This document shows, one piece after another, positions 1 through 9,460 of a DNA stretch of 64,000 bases. A program made the translations under genes and the position numbers. The stretch is from Macrococcus hajekii (GTDB taxonomy: Bacteria; Bacillota; Bacilli; Staphylococcales; Staphylococcaceae): contig NZ_SCWE01000001.1 in NCBI RefSeq assembly GCF_004359505.1, positions 372,001-436,000 on the forward strand. Reading direction: 5' to 3'. The first letter of the stretch is position 1. Every line of letters begins with the position of its first letter. The notes under the pieces were generated by a model. It was given only the letters and a program-made list of their open reading frames with translations. It made no database searches and was not told the DNA's origin.

Positions 1-54
1 AGAAATCATTTGATGCAGCAGATTATTATAATGAACAGACAGAAGAAACGATAG
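1..54 (+). CDS. dnaG: Probable 3' end of DNA primase (partial)
   Basis: The first 17 codons of the window are open in frame 1 and end in a TAG stop shortly before sigA. The short tail is helical in character and ends in Asn-Arg-Gln-Lys-Lys-Arg. In Bacillales dnaG normally lies directly upstream of sigA, so this is probably the primase C-terminus. Frame 3 is also open here, so both frame choice and identity rest mainly on gene order. Confidence 0.4.
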   Translation, partial: RNHLMQQIIIMNRQKKR

Positions 55-75
55 TCATTTTAGGAGGCAATGTGT

Positions 76-1176
76 ATGGCAACGAGTAAAAAAACGAAAA
101 AAGTGCCTGATGTGGCGTTGACATTAGATCAGATAAAAACACAGCTGATTGAAACAGGTAAAAAGAACGGTCAGCTGAGCCACGAAGAAATCGCTGATAA
201 GCTGCAGAACTTTGAGATGGATGCAGATATGATGGATGAGTTCTTTGAACTGATCGCAGAGAATGACATTACATTGATCAATGAAAAAGATGCACAGGAT
301 ACAGATGAAAAACTTAATCTCAATGATTTATCAGCTCCGCCAGGCGTTAAAATTAACGACCCTGTACGGATGTACTTGAAAGAGATCGGTCGTGTCAACT
401 TACTGAGTGCGGCCGAAGAAGTTGAGCTTGCAAAACGTATTGAGCAAGGAGACGAAGTAGCGAAGGCAAGGCTTGCTGAAGCGAACTTACGACTTGTTGT
501 CAGTATCGCAAAACGCTATGTCGGTCGTGGGATGTTATTCCTTGATCTGATTCAGGAAGGGAATATGGGTCTGATTAAAGCGGTTGAAAAGTTCGACTTT
601 ACGAAAGGCTTTAAGTTCTCTACTTATGCAACCTGGTGGATTCGTCAGGCTATTACGCGTGCAATTGCTGACCAGGCAAGAACAATCCGTATCCCCGTTC
701 ATATGGTCGAAACGATCAATAAGCTGATCCGTGTACAACGTCAGCTGCTGCAAGATTTAGGACGTGATCCATCACCTGAAGAAATCGGTGAAGAAATGGA
801 TCTAACACCGGAAAAAGTGCGTGAAATCCTGAAAATTGCACAGGAGCCTGTGTCACTAGAAACGCCGATCGGTGAAGAAGATGATTCACATCTAGGTGAC
901 TTTATCGAAGATCAGGATGCACAGAGTCCGGCTGACCACGCTGCTTATGAATTATTAAAAGAACAGCTGGAAGACGTACTGGACACATTGACTGACCGCG
1001 AGGAAAATGTTTTACGCCTTCGATTTGGTCTCGATGATGGTCGTACTCGCACACTTGAAGAAGTAGGTAAAGTATTTGGCGTGACACGTGAACGTATTCG
1101 TCAGATTGAAGCGAAAGCACTGCGTAAACTTCGTCATCCGTCAAGAAGTAAACGTCTTAAAGATTTCATGGATTAA
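76..1176 (+). CDS. sigA: RNA polymerase primary sigma factor SigA
   Basis: Housekeeping sigma factor of 366 residues that directs RNA polymerase to -10/-35 promoters. In order the protein shows an acidic N-terminal region 1.1, region 1.2 ([15 protein letters not shown]), regions 2.1-2.4 with the conserved stretch [16 protein letters not shown], region 3, and region 4.2 with the helix-turn-helix around [20 protein letters not shown]. The upstream ATG at 70 lies only 2 bases from the AGGAGG at 62-67, while the ATG at 76 has an 8-base spacing and is preferred. The dnaG-sigA order is typical of Bacillales. Identity is essentially certain. Confidence 0.98.
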   Translation: MATSKKTKKVPDVALTLDQIKTQLIETGKKNGQLSHEEIADKLQNFEMDADMMDEFFELIAENDITLINEKDAQDTDEKLNLNDLSAPPGVKINDPVRMYLKEIGRVNLLSAAEEVELAKRIEQGDEVAKARLAEANLRLVVSIAKRYVGRGMLFLDLIQEGNMGLIKAVEKFDFTKGFKFSTYATWWIRQAITRAIADQARTIRIPVHMVETINKLIRVQRQLLQDLGRDPSPEEIGEEMDLTPEKVREILKIAQEPVSLETPIGEEDDSHLGDFIEDQDAQSPADHAAYELLKEQLEDVLDTLTDREENVLRLRFGLDDGRTRTLEEVGKVFGVTRERIRQIEAKALRKLRHPSRSKRLKDFMD

Positions 1177-1179
1177 AAA

Positions 1180-1221
1180 ATTGTGAAAAGACTTTGACAA
1201 TGTGCTTTTTTAATATAAAAT
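1180..1221 (+). promoter_or_regulatory. cccA promoter with overlapping imperfect dyad
   Basis: A -35 TTGACA (1194-1199) and a -10 TAAAAT (1216-1221) are separated by 16 bases. The -35 lies inside an imperfect inverted repeat (1180-1201) with half-sites ATTGTGAAA and TTTGACAAT, 16 of 22 positions symmetric. The layout suits a repressor site, but it does not match the 18-base Rex operator spacing exactly. Confidence 0.55.
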
Positions 1222-1259
1222 AGATATGTATATGGTCAATATAAAGGGAGGCAAAATCA

Positions 1260-1619
1260 ATGAATCGTAATCCAGTTGTTCCATTCTTATTAATCCTGCT
1301 CATGGGCGTAGGTTTAATCTTCTTTATGTCAGCAGAAGGTGCTAACAAAGAAAAAGAAGGCGCTGAAGGTGGAGAAGGTGCGAAGACAGAACAGAAATTT
1401 GATGCAGCTGCATTTGCTAAAGATAACTGTACTTCTTGTCACGGTCAGAACCTTGAAGGTGCGATGGGTCCTAAATTAGCAGGCACTTCAAAACCAGCTG
1501 ATGAACTTAAAAAAGTGATCCGTGAAGGTAAAGGCGCAATGCCAGCTCACGATGAATCAGTCATCGCTGACAAAGACTTAGACACGCTTGTTAAATATTT
1601 AAAAGACGGCGCAAAATAA
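1260..1619 (+). CDS. cccA: Membrane-anchored c-type cytochrome (CccA-like)
   Basis: Small electron-transfer cytochrome of 119 residues. An N-terminal hydrophobic anchor (about residues 7-24) would tether it to the outer face of the membrane. A low-complexity Glu/Lys/Gly linker follows, then one cytochrome c domain with a single haem motif C57-T-S-C60-H61 and a likely Met94 sixth ligand in KGAMPAH. Cytochrome c-550/551 proteins of Bacillales pass electrons to terminal oxidases. It has its own promoter and terminator, so it is monocistronic. RBS GGGAGG precedes the ATG. Confidence 0.9.
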   Translation: MNRNPVVPFLLILLMGVGLIFFMSAEGANKEKEGAEGGEGAKTEQKFDAAAFAKDNCTSCHGQNLEGAMGPKLAGTSKPADELKKVIREGKGAMPAHDESVIADKDLDTLVKYLKDGAK

Positions 1620-1629
1620 TAAATTAAAA

Positions 1630-1658
1630 AATCTTTTGCTGAGGCAAAAGATTTTTTT
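1630..1658 (+). terminator. Rho-independent terminator of cccA
   Basis: AATCTTTTGC, loop TGAG, then GCAAAAGATT running into a T tract: a perfect 10-bp stem. Confidence 0.85.
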
Positions 1659-1672
1659 GTTAGGAGTTTAAC

Positions 1673-2350
1673 ATGATTGGCAGTAGACTAAAGAGAGTTG
1701 CAGCATATGTAGAAGGAAATAGCCTGGCAGATATCGGTTCTGACCATGCTTATCTTCCTATTTATTTAATCAATGAAGGTATTATACAATCAGCTGTAGC
1801 AGGTGAAATTGTAGATGGACCTTATCAGGCAGCGGTAAAAAATGTTCAGAATCATCAGCTGACTTCAGTTATCAGTGTACGTAAAGGTTCAGGTCTTGAA
1901 GTCATTGATGACGGAGAGGTGGATTGTATTACAATCTGTGGTATGGGAGGTCCGCTGATCGGTGAAATACTCCTCGCGGGGCAGTCGAAGCTTGCATCTG
2001 GTCCTCGTCTTATTTTACAGAGTAATATCCATGCGGCTGCTGTCAGAACTGCTTTACAGCGACTGCAATATAAAATTACAGCTGAAGATATTATTAAGGA
2101 TAAGAAGCACATTTACGAAGTAATCGTGGCAGAAAAGGGGAATATGAACTTAACAGCAGCTGAAATTAAATTCGGACCTTTTCTGCTCAAAGAACAAAAT
2201 GAATATTTTAACGAGAAATGGTTAAAGGAATATAAACATCTGCAGCATATTTTAGAGACCATTCAGCATAAGGCGGATCAAACAGATAAAGCTAAAGAAA
2301 TCGAGCAGCAATTAAAACTTTACAGGGAGGCCGTTCACTTTGCAAATTAA
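1673..2350 (+). CDS. trmK: tRNA (adenine(22)-N1)-methyltransferase TrmK
   Basis: SAM-dependent methyltransferase of 225 residues that places m1A22 in tRNA. The Rossmann motif I is seen as LADIGSDHAYLPI near residue 20 and the family catalytic region as ITICGMGGPLIGEIL near residue 85. A helical C-terminal coiled segment (about 165-225) matches the family. It lies downstream of sigA/cccA and overlaps the Nif3-family gene by 11 bases, the arrangement known in staphylococci and bacilli. RBS TAGGAG precedes the ATG. Confidence 0.93.
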   Translation: MIGSRLKRVAAYVEGNSLADIGSDHAYLPIYLINEGIIQSAVAGEIVDGPYQAAVKNVQNHQLTSVISVRKGSGLEVIDDGEVDCITICGMGGPLIGEILLAGQSKLASGPRLILQSNIHAAAVRTALQRLQYKITAEDIIKDKKHIYEVIVAEKGNMNLTAAEIKFGPFLLKEQNEYFNEKWLKEYKHLQHILETIQHKADQTDKAKEIEQQLKLYREAVHFAN

Positions 2351-3428
2351 TGACCTGCTTAGACTCATCAACCAGCATATTCCGTTCAATAGAGCCGAAG
2401 ACTGGGATAATGTAGGACTTTTGATAGGAGATACTGAAAGTCATGTTACAGGCATTCTGACGACGCTTGATTGTACACTTGAAGTCGTGGAGGAAGCGAT
2501 AGAAAAAGAGTGTAATACAATTATTGCGCATCATCCGTTAATTTTCAGTGGCATTAAAACTATTCATAATCATGGATATGGTAAGGTTATGCATGCTCTG
2601 ATAAAGAATGATATCAGTCTGATTGCTATGCATACGAATCTTGATGCGCATCCTAAAGGTGTCAGTGCGATGATTGCAGATTGTATCGGGCTCATCAATC
2701 AGCAGATTCTTTTACCATATGAACGAGAAATGAATAAGCTGCAGGTATATGTTCCTGCTGAACATGCAGCACAACTGAAATGTGCCCTTGCTGCGGCAGG
2801 CGCTGGACAGATGGGTAACTATACAGAATGCTTTTATCAGACAGAGGGTAAAGGTCAATTCAGACCCGATGATTCAGCAGATCCGTATATAGGAAAATCT
2901 AATCAGCTGGAAGTTGTGGATGAACTCAGACTTGAATGCGTGTTCGAACCGAAACTTAAACAAAATATCGAACAGGCACTCCTGTCCAGCCATCCATATG
3001 AGGAGCCTGCTTATGACATTTATTCATTCCAGGTGAAAGACAGCTTCGGTACAGGTATAAAAGGTGAAGTACCTCAGGCGGTAGTACTGGAAAAATGGTT
3101 GCCTGAAATAAAACAGCATCTTGGCATATCATCACTTCGATTAATCGGTGATCATAAAAAAGAAGTCAAGACCGTAGCCATCATCAGTGGTTCAGGCGTC
3201 AGTTATAAGGAACAGGTTCAAAGCCAAGGTGTTGACCTTTTCCTGACCGGTGATATTAAGTATCACGATGCACATGATTTACTCATGATGAACTTGACGA
3301 CAGCAGATATTGAACATTACTCAGAGGTCGTGATGGTTGAAGGGCTAAGAGATTTACTTACAGCATTGAATGCAGATCTAAAAGTATTGGCATCGGAACA
3401 ATCATCAGATCCATTTACAGTCATATAA
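2340..3428 (+). CDS. Nif3-like dinuclear metal-centre family protein
   Basis: Nif3/YqfO family protein of 362 residues, often annotated as GTP cyclohydrolase 1 type 2 homologue; the true reaction is not settled. Metal-binding signatures are visible: IIAHHPLIF near residue 60, MHTNLD near 98, and a C-terminal TGDIKYHDAHDL plus EHYSEVVMVEGLR. The stretch of about 125-235 forms the inserted PII/CutA-like domain found in Gram-positive members. The start is TTG, supported by a GGGAGG RBS at good spacing inside the end of trmK. Translational coupling with trmK is likely. Confidence 0.88.
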   Translation: MQINDLLRLINQHIPFNRAEDWDNVGLLIGDTESHVTGILTTLDCTLEVVEEAIEKECNTIIAHHPLIFSGIKTIHNHGYGKVMHALIKNDISLIAMHTNLDAHPKGVSAMIADCIGLINQQILLPYEREMNKLQVYVPAEHAAQLKCALAAAGAGQMGNYTECFYQTEGKGQFRPDDSADPYIGKSNQLEVVDELRLECVFEPKLKQNIEQALLSSHPYEEPAYDIYSFQVKDSFGTGIKGEVPQAVVLEKWLPEIKQHLGISSLRLIGDHKKEVKTVAIISGSGVSYKEQVQSQGVDLFLTGDIKYHDAHDLLMMNLTTADIEHYSEVVMVEGLRDLLTALNADLKVLASEQSSDPFTVI

Positions 3429-3458
3429 AAAACAATCGTCATGCGACGATTGTTTTTT
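3428..3458. terminator. Bidirectional terminator between the Nif3 gene and ispH
   Basis: AAAAACAATCGTC, loop ATGC, GACGATTGTTTTTT: a hairpin with A and T tracts on either side, serving both convergent genes. Confidence 0.85.
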
Positions 3459-4422
3459 ATAATGTCTGAACCGGTTTTGGATTTTTAATTTTAGGAAGGA
3501 TTTTTTCGATAGGGACAGAAGAAGACTGTGGTAAAGTTTCTTCCTGCCCAGGCGTATAATTTGAGATAAAGTCGATGACTTCCTTAACGATAGGCGTTGG
3601 TGTAGAGGCACCAGCTGTAATAGCAACTGTCTTTTTGCCTTCCAGCCATTCCAGTTTTAGTTCACTGATATCAGAGATACGATAGGCCTCTGTATGAGCA
3701 ATATCTTTTGAAACTTGAGCCAGGCGATTTGAATTATTACTTTTTGGGTCACCGACTACGATCAGTATATCTGCCTGATTAGCCTGTTCAGCGACTGCTT
3801 CCTGACGAACCTGAGTCGCAAGACATATTTCCTTATGCACCTCAATATGAGGAAATTTTTTCTGAAGTTCGACCATGAGATGTGAGACATCCCATTGTGA
3901 CATAGTGGTCTGATTGGTAACGATTAGTTTATGAACTTTTAGACTCGCATCAAGATCATCGATATCATCAGTATTTTCAACAAGATGAACAATATCAGGT
4001 GCAACACCTACCGCGCCTTCTGGTTCCGGATGTCCTTTTTTACCGATGTAAATGACATGATATCCTTCCGCCTTTTTACTTCTGATTAATGCATGTGTAT
4101 TTTCTACATCAGGACAAGTCGCATCGATGCAGACGAGTCCTTTTTCTTTAGCACGTTTCTTAACGTCAGGAGAAACACCATGGGCTGTGAAGATAACGGT
4201 GCCCGTTTCAACTTGCTCCAGTATTTCAAGACGATTTGGCCCGTCCAGTGTAATGATACCATCACTTTCAAAGGCATCAGTGACATGCTTGTTGTGCACA
4301 ATCATGCCGAGTATATAAATAGGGCGTGGCAGGTTCTTGTCGAGAGAGGCATTGCGAGCGATAACCATCGCATCTACAACCCCGTAACAGTAACCACGCG
4401 GTGTTATTTTAACGATATCCAT
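3457..4422 (-). CDS. ispH: 4-hydroxy-3-methylbut-2-enyl diphosphate reductase IspH
   Basis: Last enzyme of the MEP isoprenoid pathway, an iron-sulfur reductase giving IPP and DMAPP. The 321-residue protein has the three cluster cysteines in RGYCYG (near 12), ATCPDV (near 103) and CLATQ (near 200), plus the TAHGVSP and AGASTP substrate-binding motifs. A short Pro/Ser-rich tail follows the catalytic domain. It is transcribed alone, divergent from the helicase gene. The other pathway genes in the window (dxs, ispG, ispA) are scattered. Confidence 0.96.
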   Translation of the reverse strand: MDIVKITPRGYCYGVVDAMVIARNASLDKNLPRPIYILGMIVHNKHVTDAFESDGIITLDGPNRLEILEQVETGTVIFTAHGVSPDVKKRAKEKGLVCIDATCPDVENTHALIRSKKAEGYHVIYIGKKGHPEPEGAVGVAPDIVHLVENTDDIDDLDASLKVHKLIVTNQTTMSQWDVSHLMVELQKKFPHIEVHKEICLATQVRQEAVAEQANQADILIVVGDPKSNNSNRLAQVSKDIAHTEAYRISDISELKLEWLEGKKTVAITAGASTPTPIVKEVIDFISNYTPGQEETLPQSSSVPIEKILPKIKNPKPVQTL

Positions 4423-4535
4423 GAGGAGACCTCCTTTTGGTCCTAGTATAGCAAACTTCCTACCATCAATTAAACTATCTTTAACTGGAACTTTCCGCTA
4501 TAATACTAAAGATGAAGAAATAAAGGAGGATACCA

Positions 4536-5864
4536 ATGGCTAAACATCCATTTGAAAATTTTGAACTTTCATCTGAATTGATTGAAGCGGTGAAAGATCT
4601 CAATTTTAACCAGCCGACTGAAATCCAGAGACGTGTCATACCGAAACTGACAAGAGGCATTAACTTAATTGGACAATCACAGACAGGAACAGGTAAGTCA
4701 CACTCATTCCTGTTACCTTTAATCGATAAAATTGATCCGCTCGTACATGAGCCTCAAGTGATTATTCTAGCGCCGACGCGTGAACTCGCAACACAATTAT
4801 TTGAAACTGCTCAGCACTTACTGACATTTAAAGAGGATATCAAAGCAGGACTCTATATCGGTGGTACTGACAAACAGAAAGATATCCAGAAATCTAAAGT
4901 AGAACCACAGCTTATTATCGGTACCCCTAACCGTATCAATGATATGGCTAAAGAGCATGCGCTGAAACTTCACCTGGCTCAGTCTATCGTTATCGATGAA
5001 GCAGACTTAATGATTGATCTCGGTTTTATGCCGACAGTCGACTATATCGCATCCCGTCTCGGACCGAATGCACAGCTTGCTGTCTTCTCAGCTACTATTC
5101 CTAAAGCCTTGCATCCGTTCTTAAACAAATATTTGACGCAGCCGGAATTTGTTGAGATTGACCCGACAGAAAAAACCAATAAAAATATTGAATTTTATCT
5201 CATTCCGACTAAAAGCAATGATAAAAAAGAGAAACTGGTTGAAGTCATGGCGACAATCAACCCGTATCTCTGTATCATTTTTGCAAACAGTCGTGAACGT
5301 GCTGATGAAGTGCTTAACCACCTGGCGGAGCAGGGCATTAAAGCAGGGATTATTCACGGTGGACTTACACCACGTGAGCGTGTGCAGCAAATGAAGCGGA
5401 TCAAGCAGCTGGACTTTCAGTTTGTTGTAGCTTCTGACCTTGCATCACGTGGCATTGATATCGATGGTGTCAGCCATGTCATCAACTATGATATTTCACA
5501 GGATGTCGATTTCTTCACGCATCGTGTCGGTCGTACAGGACGCGGTAACTATAAAGGTACAGCCATCACACTGTATACACCTGAAGAAGAAGACCTGATC
5601 AATCAGATCGAGAAAAAAGGGTTTACTTTCATTCATGCTGAAACAAAGTCAGGTGAACTGAAAGAAATCAAGGACCGTACACAGCGTTCCGGTCGTAAGA
5701 AGCAGGAAGATAACATAGAACAGAAGTTAAAGCATAAAGTAAAGAGTAAGAAAAAAGTAAAGCCAGGCTATAAGCGTAAATTCCGCTATGAGCTTGATCA
5801 GCTGAAACGCAATGAAAAGAAATCATTTGCTAAAAGACGCAATAAAGAAGCAAGAAAGAAATAG
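4536..5864 (+). CDS. cshB: DEAD-box ATP-dependent RNA helicase (CshB-like)
   Basis: RNA helicase of 442 residues acting in RNA turnover or cold adaptation. The motifs come in order: Q motif (NQPTEIQ), motif [26 protein letters not shown] in [24 protein letters not shown] and HRVGRTGR. Motif I ends in Ser where Thr is usual, a tolerated change. The last 70 residues are very rich in Lys/Arg, a likely RNA-binding tail. Position beside ispH and nfo matches cshB in staphylococci. A TATAAT at 4499-4504 is the probable -10. Confidence 0.92.
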   Translation: MAKHPFENFELSSELIEAVKDLNFNQPTEIQRRVIPKLTRGINLIGQSQTGTGKSHSFLLPLIDKIDPLVHEPQVIILAPTRELATQLFETAQHLLTFKEDIKAGLYIGGTDKQKDIQKSKVEPQLIIGTPNRINDMAKEHALKLHLAQSIVIDEADLMIDLGFMPTVDYIASRLGPNAQLAVFSATIPKALHPFLNKYLTQPEFVEIDPTEKTNKNIEFYLIPTKSNDKKEKLVEVMATINPYLCIIFANSRERADEVLNHLAEQGIKAGIIHGGLTPRERVQQMKRIKQLDFQFVVASDLASRGIDIDGVSHVINYDISQDVDFFTHRVGRTGRGNYKGTAITLYTPEEEDLINQIEKKGFTFIHAETKSGELKEIKDRTQRSGRKKQEDNIEQKLKHKVKSKKKVKPGYKRKFRYELDQLKRNEKKSFAKRRNKEARKK

Positions 5865-5875
5865 GAGGAATCACA

Positions 5876-6766
5876 ATGTTGATGGGTTCTCATGTATCAA
5901 TGAGCGGCAAGAAAATGCTGCTCGCAGCTTCAGAGGAGGCAGCATCTTACGGTGCTTCAACATTTATGATTTATACAGGTGCCCCTCAGAATACTCGTCG
6001 TAAACCGATCGAAGACTTAAATATTGAAGCGGGTCAGGCACATATGAGAGAGCACGGCCTTTCAAACATTGTCGTTCACGCACCCTATATCATTAATATT
6101 GCCAATACAATTAAACCTGAAGTTTTTGAACTTGGGGTAGAATTTCTTCAGAAAGAAATTGAACGCACAGAGGCACTTGGAGCGAAGGATATTGTCCTTC
6201 ATCCAGGTGCGCATGTCGGTGCAGGTGAAGAAGCGGGTATCGCTAAAATCATTGAAGGCTTGAATGAAGTGCTGACGAATGATAATGATGTCCGTATCGC
6301 ACTTGAAACAATGGCAGGCAAAGGTTCAGAATGTGGTAAGACTTTCGAAGAACTGGCACAGATTTTCGATGGTGTAGAGCATAATGAGCGCTTATCGGTC
6401 TGCTTTGATACATGTCACGTACACGATGCCGGCTATGATATTATAGGTGACCTTGACGGTGTATTAACTGAATTTGATAATATCATCGGACTGGACCGAA
6501 TCAAAGTCGTCCATGTTAATGATAGTAAAAATGTGCAGGGTGCACGTAAAGACCGACATGAAAACTTTGGTTTTGGTGAAATCGGTTTTGATGCACTGCA
6601 TCGTGTAGTCAATCATGAAGTGTTTAAAGAGATACCTAAAATCCTTGAAACACCTTATGTAGGTGAAGATAAAAAGAACAAGAAGCCCCCTTATCGTTAT
6701 GAGATTGATATGATTAAGAACGGTCAATTTGATCCGGCATTACTTGAGAAAATCGTTAATCAATAA
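5876..6766 (+). CDS. nfo: Endonuclease IV (AP endonuclease) Nfo
   Basis: Zinc-dependent endonuclease of 296 residues that cuts 5' to abasic sites in base-excision repair. The TIM-barrel metal ligands are visible in [42 protein letters not shown] and DRHENFG. AGGAGG precedes the ATG by a normal spacing. It lies 11 bases behind the helicase gene, so both are probably co-transcribed, ending at the hairpin at 6774-6805. Confidence 0.97.
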   Translation: MLMGSHVSMSGKKMLLAASEEAASYGASTFMIYTGAPQNTRRKPIEDLNIEAGQAHMREHGLSNIVVHAPYIINIANTIKPEVFELGVEFLQKEIERTEALGAKDIVLHPGAHVGAGEEAGIAKIIEGLNEVLTNDNDVRIALETMAGKGSECGKTFEELAQIFDGVEHNERLSVCFDTCHVHDAGYDIIGDLDGVLTEFDNIIGLDRIKVVHVNDSKNVQGARKDRHENFGFGEIGFDALHRVVNHEVFKEIPKILETPYVGEDKKNKKPPYRYEIDMIKNGQFDPALLEKIVNQ

Positions 6767-6773
6767 ACTTTTT

Positions 6774-6805
6774 ACGCAAGGACGAGATTTCGTCCTTGCG
6801 TTTTC
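6774..6805 (+). terminator. Terminator of the helicase-nfo unit
   Basis: ACGCAAGGACGA, loop GATT, TCGTCCTTGCGT then TTTTC: a perfect 12-bp stem. Confidence 0.88.
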
Positions 6806-6855
6806 ATTTCGATTTACATTATGATAAAGTGTATTGGTGAATGGAGAGGTGAAGA

Positions 6856-7620
6856 ATGGAACCTATATTCGAAATTAAACATGTTGACTACCGTTACCCG
6901 GATAAAAGAGCATTACAGGATATCAATCTTAAAGTATTTTCAGGTGATTTTCTTGCTATTGCTGGACCTAATGGATCAGGTAAATCCACGCTGCTCAAAT
7001 TGATTCTTGGTATACTGCCTATGCAGTCAGGCGAAATTTTAGTGAACGGCGAGCCGCTTACTCAGCAGAAGTCAGAACGGATCGGCTACGTCTCACAGAA
7101 GGCGAATGCCGGTAACACAGGCTTCCCTGCTACTGTCAAAGAAGTCATCACGAGTGGTCTTATACAGGAAAAGAAGCTCTTTCAGCGCTTCTCGCGTCAG
7201 GACCGCGCCCGAGTGGATGTCCTGATGGAGCGACTGAATATTACTCACCTCGCTGAAAAGAATATTTCACAGTTATCTGGTGGTCAGCAGCAGCGTGTTT
7301 TTATCGCACGCGCACTTATTTCTAATCCGAGTATCCTGATTTTAGATGAACCGACTGTCGGCATTGATGCGAAGCATGTCGCCGAATTTTATGAACTGTT
7401 GACACAGTTAAAACAGGAAGGGATTACGATTCTGATGGTCACGCACGATATTGGTGTTGTGGCAGACACTGCTACCAATGTAGCCTGTCTCAACCAGCAT
7501 CTGCATTTCCACGGGACAGTCCAGCAGTTCAAATCGCTGGATGAAGTTGAAATCTCTAAAATTTATGGCCATCCTGTGCAGTTTGTTGACCATGATCATA
7601 ATAGGGAGTGCTGCGTATGA
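6856..7620 (+). CDS. Zinc-type metal ABC transporter, ATP-binding protein
   Basis: ATPase of 254 residues for a Mn/Zn-family (cluster 9) metal importer. It has Walker A GPNGSGKST, signature LSGGQQQR, Walker B ILILDEPTVGID and the switch His in MVTHDI, and a His-rich C-terminus (FVDHDHNRECC). It overlaps the permease gene, which in turn overlaps the Fur-family regulator gene. This three-gene layout corresponds to mreA-mreB-zur of staphylococci and points to zinc uptake. No substrate-binding lipoprotein is encoded nearby. Confidence 0.9.
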   Translation: MEPIFEIKHVDYRYPDKRALQDINLKVFSGDFLAIAGPNGSGKSTLLKLILGILPMQSGEILVNGEPLTQQKSERIGYVSQKANAGNTGFPATVKEVITSGLIQEKKLFQRFSRQDRARVDVLMERLNITHLAEKNISQLSGGQQQRVFIARALISNPSILILDEPTVGIDAKHVAEFYELLTQLKQEGITILMVTHDIGVVADTATNVACLNQHLHFHGTVQQFKSLDEVEISKIYGHPVQFVDHDHNRECCV

Positions 7621-8465
7621 TAGATGCATTGCTGAACTTTGACTTTATGCGCTACTCTTTTATATGCGGTATGCTGATCGGCATTCTGGCACCCTTGATT
7701 GGTACGTTTATTGTGGTCAGACGGTTATCGCTTATCGCAGACGCTCTGAGCCACGTGACGCTAGGCGGTATTTCCTTCGGTATGCTGGCAGCTAAATGGC
7801 TGGCACCTGTCGTTATCAGTCCCATCTGGTTTGGTATATTGTTCTCTGTAACAGGCGCACTGCTGATTGAGAGGCTGAGAAGTGTCTATAAACATTATCA
7901 GGAACTGTCCATTCCGATTATTATGTCTCTTGGTATCGGACTGAGTGTTATATTCATTTCACTTGCTGACGGCTTTAATCAGGATTTATTCGGTTATTTA
8001 TTTGGAAGTATCAGTGCAGTGACATTAATGGATTTAATCACGATACTTATTATTTTTATCCTCGTTATCAGTTTTATCGTTTTACTTTATAAAGAACTGT
8101 TTGTATTATCTTTTGATGAGGAGTATGCTCAGATTACGGGAGTCCCTAGATTTCTGCATATTTTATTTATGCTGATGGTGGCGCTTGTTATATCAGCATC
8201 GATGAGAGTCGTCGGTATTTTACTCGTCAGCAGTCTGATCACACTGCCTGTAGCAAGTGCGATGAGATTTGCCCGGGGGTATAAGGAACTGATGCTCTGG
8301 AGTGTTATTTTTGGGGAACTGTCAGTGATATTAGGACTGATTCTGGCATTCTATATGGATATTTCTCCAGGTGGTGTGATTGTGCTGCTACTCATCCTGA
8401 TTTTAATCAGTGCGATTTACTATCAGAAAAAACGTGAACAAGGGGGACTGGCTGATGAAAATTGA
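7617..8465 (+). CDS. Zinc-type metal ABC transporter, permease
   Basis: Integral membrane permease of 282 residues with about eight hydrophobic helices, ABC-3 family (ZnuB-like). The signature [19 protein letters not shown] lies near residue 40 and the cytoplasmic coupling region near [23 protein letters not shown]. The ATG at 7617 overlaps the ATPase gene stop (ATGA) and has GGGAG upstream, so it is preferred over the earlier in-frame start at 7608. It overlaps the following regulator gene by 11 bases. Confidence 0.9.
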   Translation: MIDALLNFDFMRYSFICGMLIGILAPLIGTFIVVRRLSLIADALSHVTLGGISFGMLAAKWLAPVVISPIWFGILFSVTGALLIERLRSVYKHYQELSIPIIMSLGIGLSVIFISLADGFNQDLFGYLFGSISAVTLMDLITILIIFILVISFIVLLYKELFVLSFDEEYAQITGVPRFLHILFMLMVALVISASMRVVGILLVSSLITLPVASAMRFARGYKELMLWSVIFGELSVILGLILAFYMDISPGGVIVLLLILILISAIYYQKKREQGGLADEN

Positions 8466-8862
8466 AGAAGCCATTCAGACATTAAAAAATAACGGCTATA
8501 AATATACGGATAAAAGACGTGATATGATCACGATTCTTGCTGAAGAAGATAAATATATTACTGCAAAAGCTATTCAATTCAAGATGTATGAGATGTATCC
8601 AGGAATTTCGTTTGATACAGTTTATCGAAACTTGCACCTTTTCTCTGAACTGAATATTATAGAGGCCACTGAATGGAATAATGAAAAACAGTTCAGATTA
8701 TCATGTGCACATCATCATCATCATCATTTTATCTGCGAATCCTGCGGACAGACAAAAGTGATTGAACATTGTCCGTTGGAAGTATTTAAAAATGAGTTGC
8801 CAGGCGTTGAAATCAAAAATCATAAAATAGAGCTGTACGGTCTTTGTGAAAAGTGCCAATAA
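8455..8862 (+). CDS. zur: Fur-family regulator, probably zinc-responsive Zur
   Basis: Repressor of 135 residues. The N-terminal winged helix has the family pattern [13 protein letters not shown] and [14 protein letters not shown]. The C-terminal part has a run of six His and two zinc-binding Cys pairs (CESC and CEKC). The assignment to Zur rather than Fur or PerR rests on its place as the last gene of the metal importer operon; a second Fur-family gene beside xerD is the better Fur candidate. The start at 8455 has GGGGGA upstream. Confidence 0.88.
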   Translation: MKIEEAIQTLKNNGYKYTDKRRDMITILAEEDKYITAKAIQFKMYEMYPGISFDTVYRNLHLFSELNIIEATEWNNEKQFRLSCAHHHHHHFICESCGQTKVIEHCPLEVFKNELPGVEIKNHKIELYGLCEKCQ

Positions 8863-8863
8863 G

Positions 8864-8898
8864 AAAAGGAAGCGATCCATAGAGGATTGCTTCCTTTT
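8864..8898. terminator. Bidirectional terminator between zur and the HAD gene
   Basis: AAAAGGAAGC and GCTTCCTTTT form the outer stem with an inner ATCC/GGAT pairing; T or A tracts flank both sides. Confidence 0.8.
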
Positions 8899-9460
8899 AT
8901 AATGTCTGCATGATTTGCTGTGCTTCCTGCCAAGTATAGACACGATGGACGTCCGCTGGCAGTTCAGATTGATTATAGGGGGTATCAAATAAAATAACAG
9001 GAATATTTAATGCTTCATTGATTTCGATGGCATTATCAAGCTTATCCTCGAGAAAAACGTCTACTTTCAGCTCGCGGGCTTTTGCAATTTTATCATGGCT
9101 TCCTGTCAGTTCGATATGATGAAATGGAACATCATGCTTATCAAACCAGTCTGCTGTGATCTTATCAAGATAATCATATCGTGCACTTATATAGTACAGT
9201 TCATAGTGCTGAGACCAGTCAGTCAGGACGGATAATGCACCTTCAGCGATAGGAGAGTGGGTGTATATCTCTTCCTGATGAGTCATAAACCAGTCATACA
9301 TCTCATGATCTGATTTATTAAGCACTGCGCCTAGATCATAGGCAGTGATATCTTCATACTTTAAATTTTCATCGAATGATTTTTGCAGGTACGGGACGAG
9401 AGAAGTAGGACAAGTCACCGTACCATCTATATCGATACCGAGTCGTTTAATTTTGCACAA
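8897..9460 (-). CDS. HAD-superfamily hydrolase (YqfW-like putative nucleotidase)
   Basis: Protein of about 187 residues with the HAD phosphatase signature GIDIDGTVT near the N-terminus (nucleophile and acid/base Asp) and [10 protein letters not shown] near the C-terminus carrying the motif IV acids. The cap and length fit the 5'-nucleotidase-like subgroup. The most likely start is a TTG at 9460 overlapping the end of ispG; the RBS is weak, so the start is uncertain. It is transcribed with ispG. Substrate unknown. Confidence 0.75.
   Translation of the reverse strand: MCKIKRLGIDIDGTVTCPTSLVPYLQKSFDENLKYEDITAYDLGAVLNKSDHEMYDWFMTHQEEIYTHSPIAEGALSVLTDWSQHYELYYISARYDYLDKITADWFDKHDVPFHHIELTGSHDKIAKARELKVDVFLEDKLDNAIEINEALNIPVILFDTPYNQSELPADVHRVYTWQEAQQIMQTL

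Noticed and set aside
6806-6855. Zur box upstream of the zinc ABC transporter
   Set aside because: CGATTTACATTATGATAAAG has only a loose dyad; not good enough to call against the expected ATCGTAAT-N-ATTACGAT pattern.
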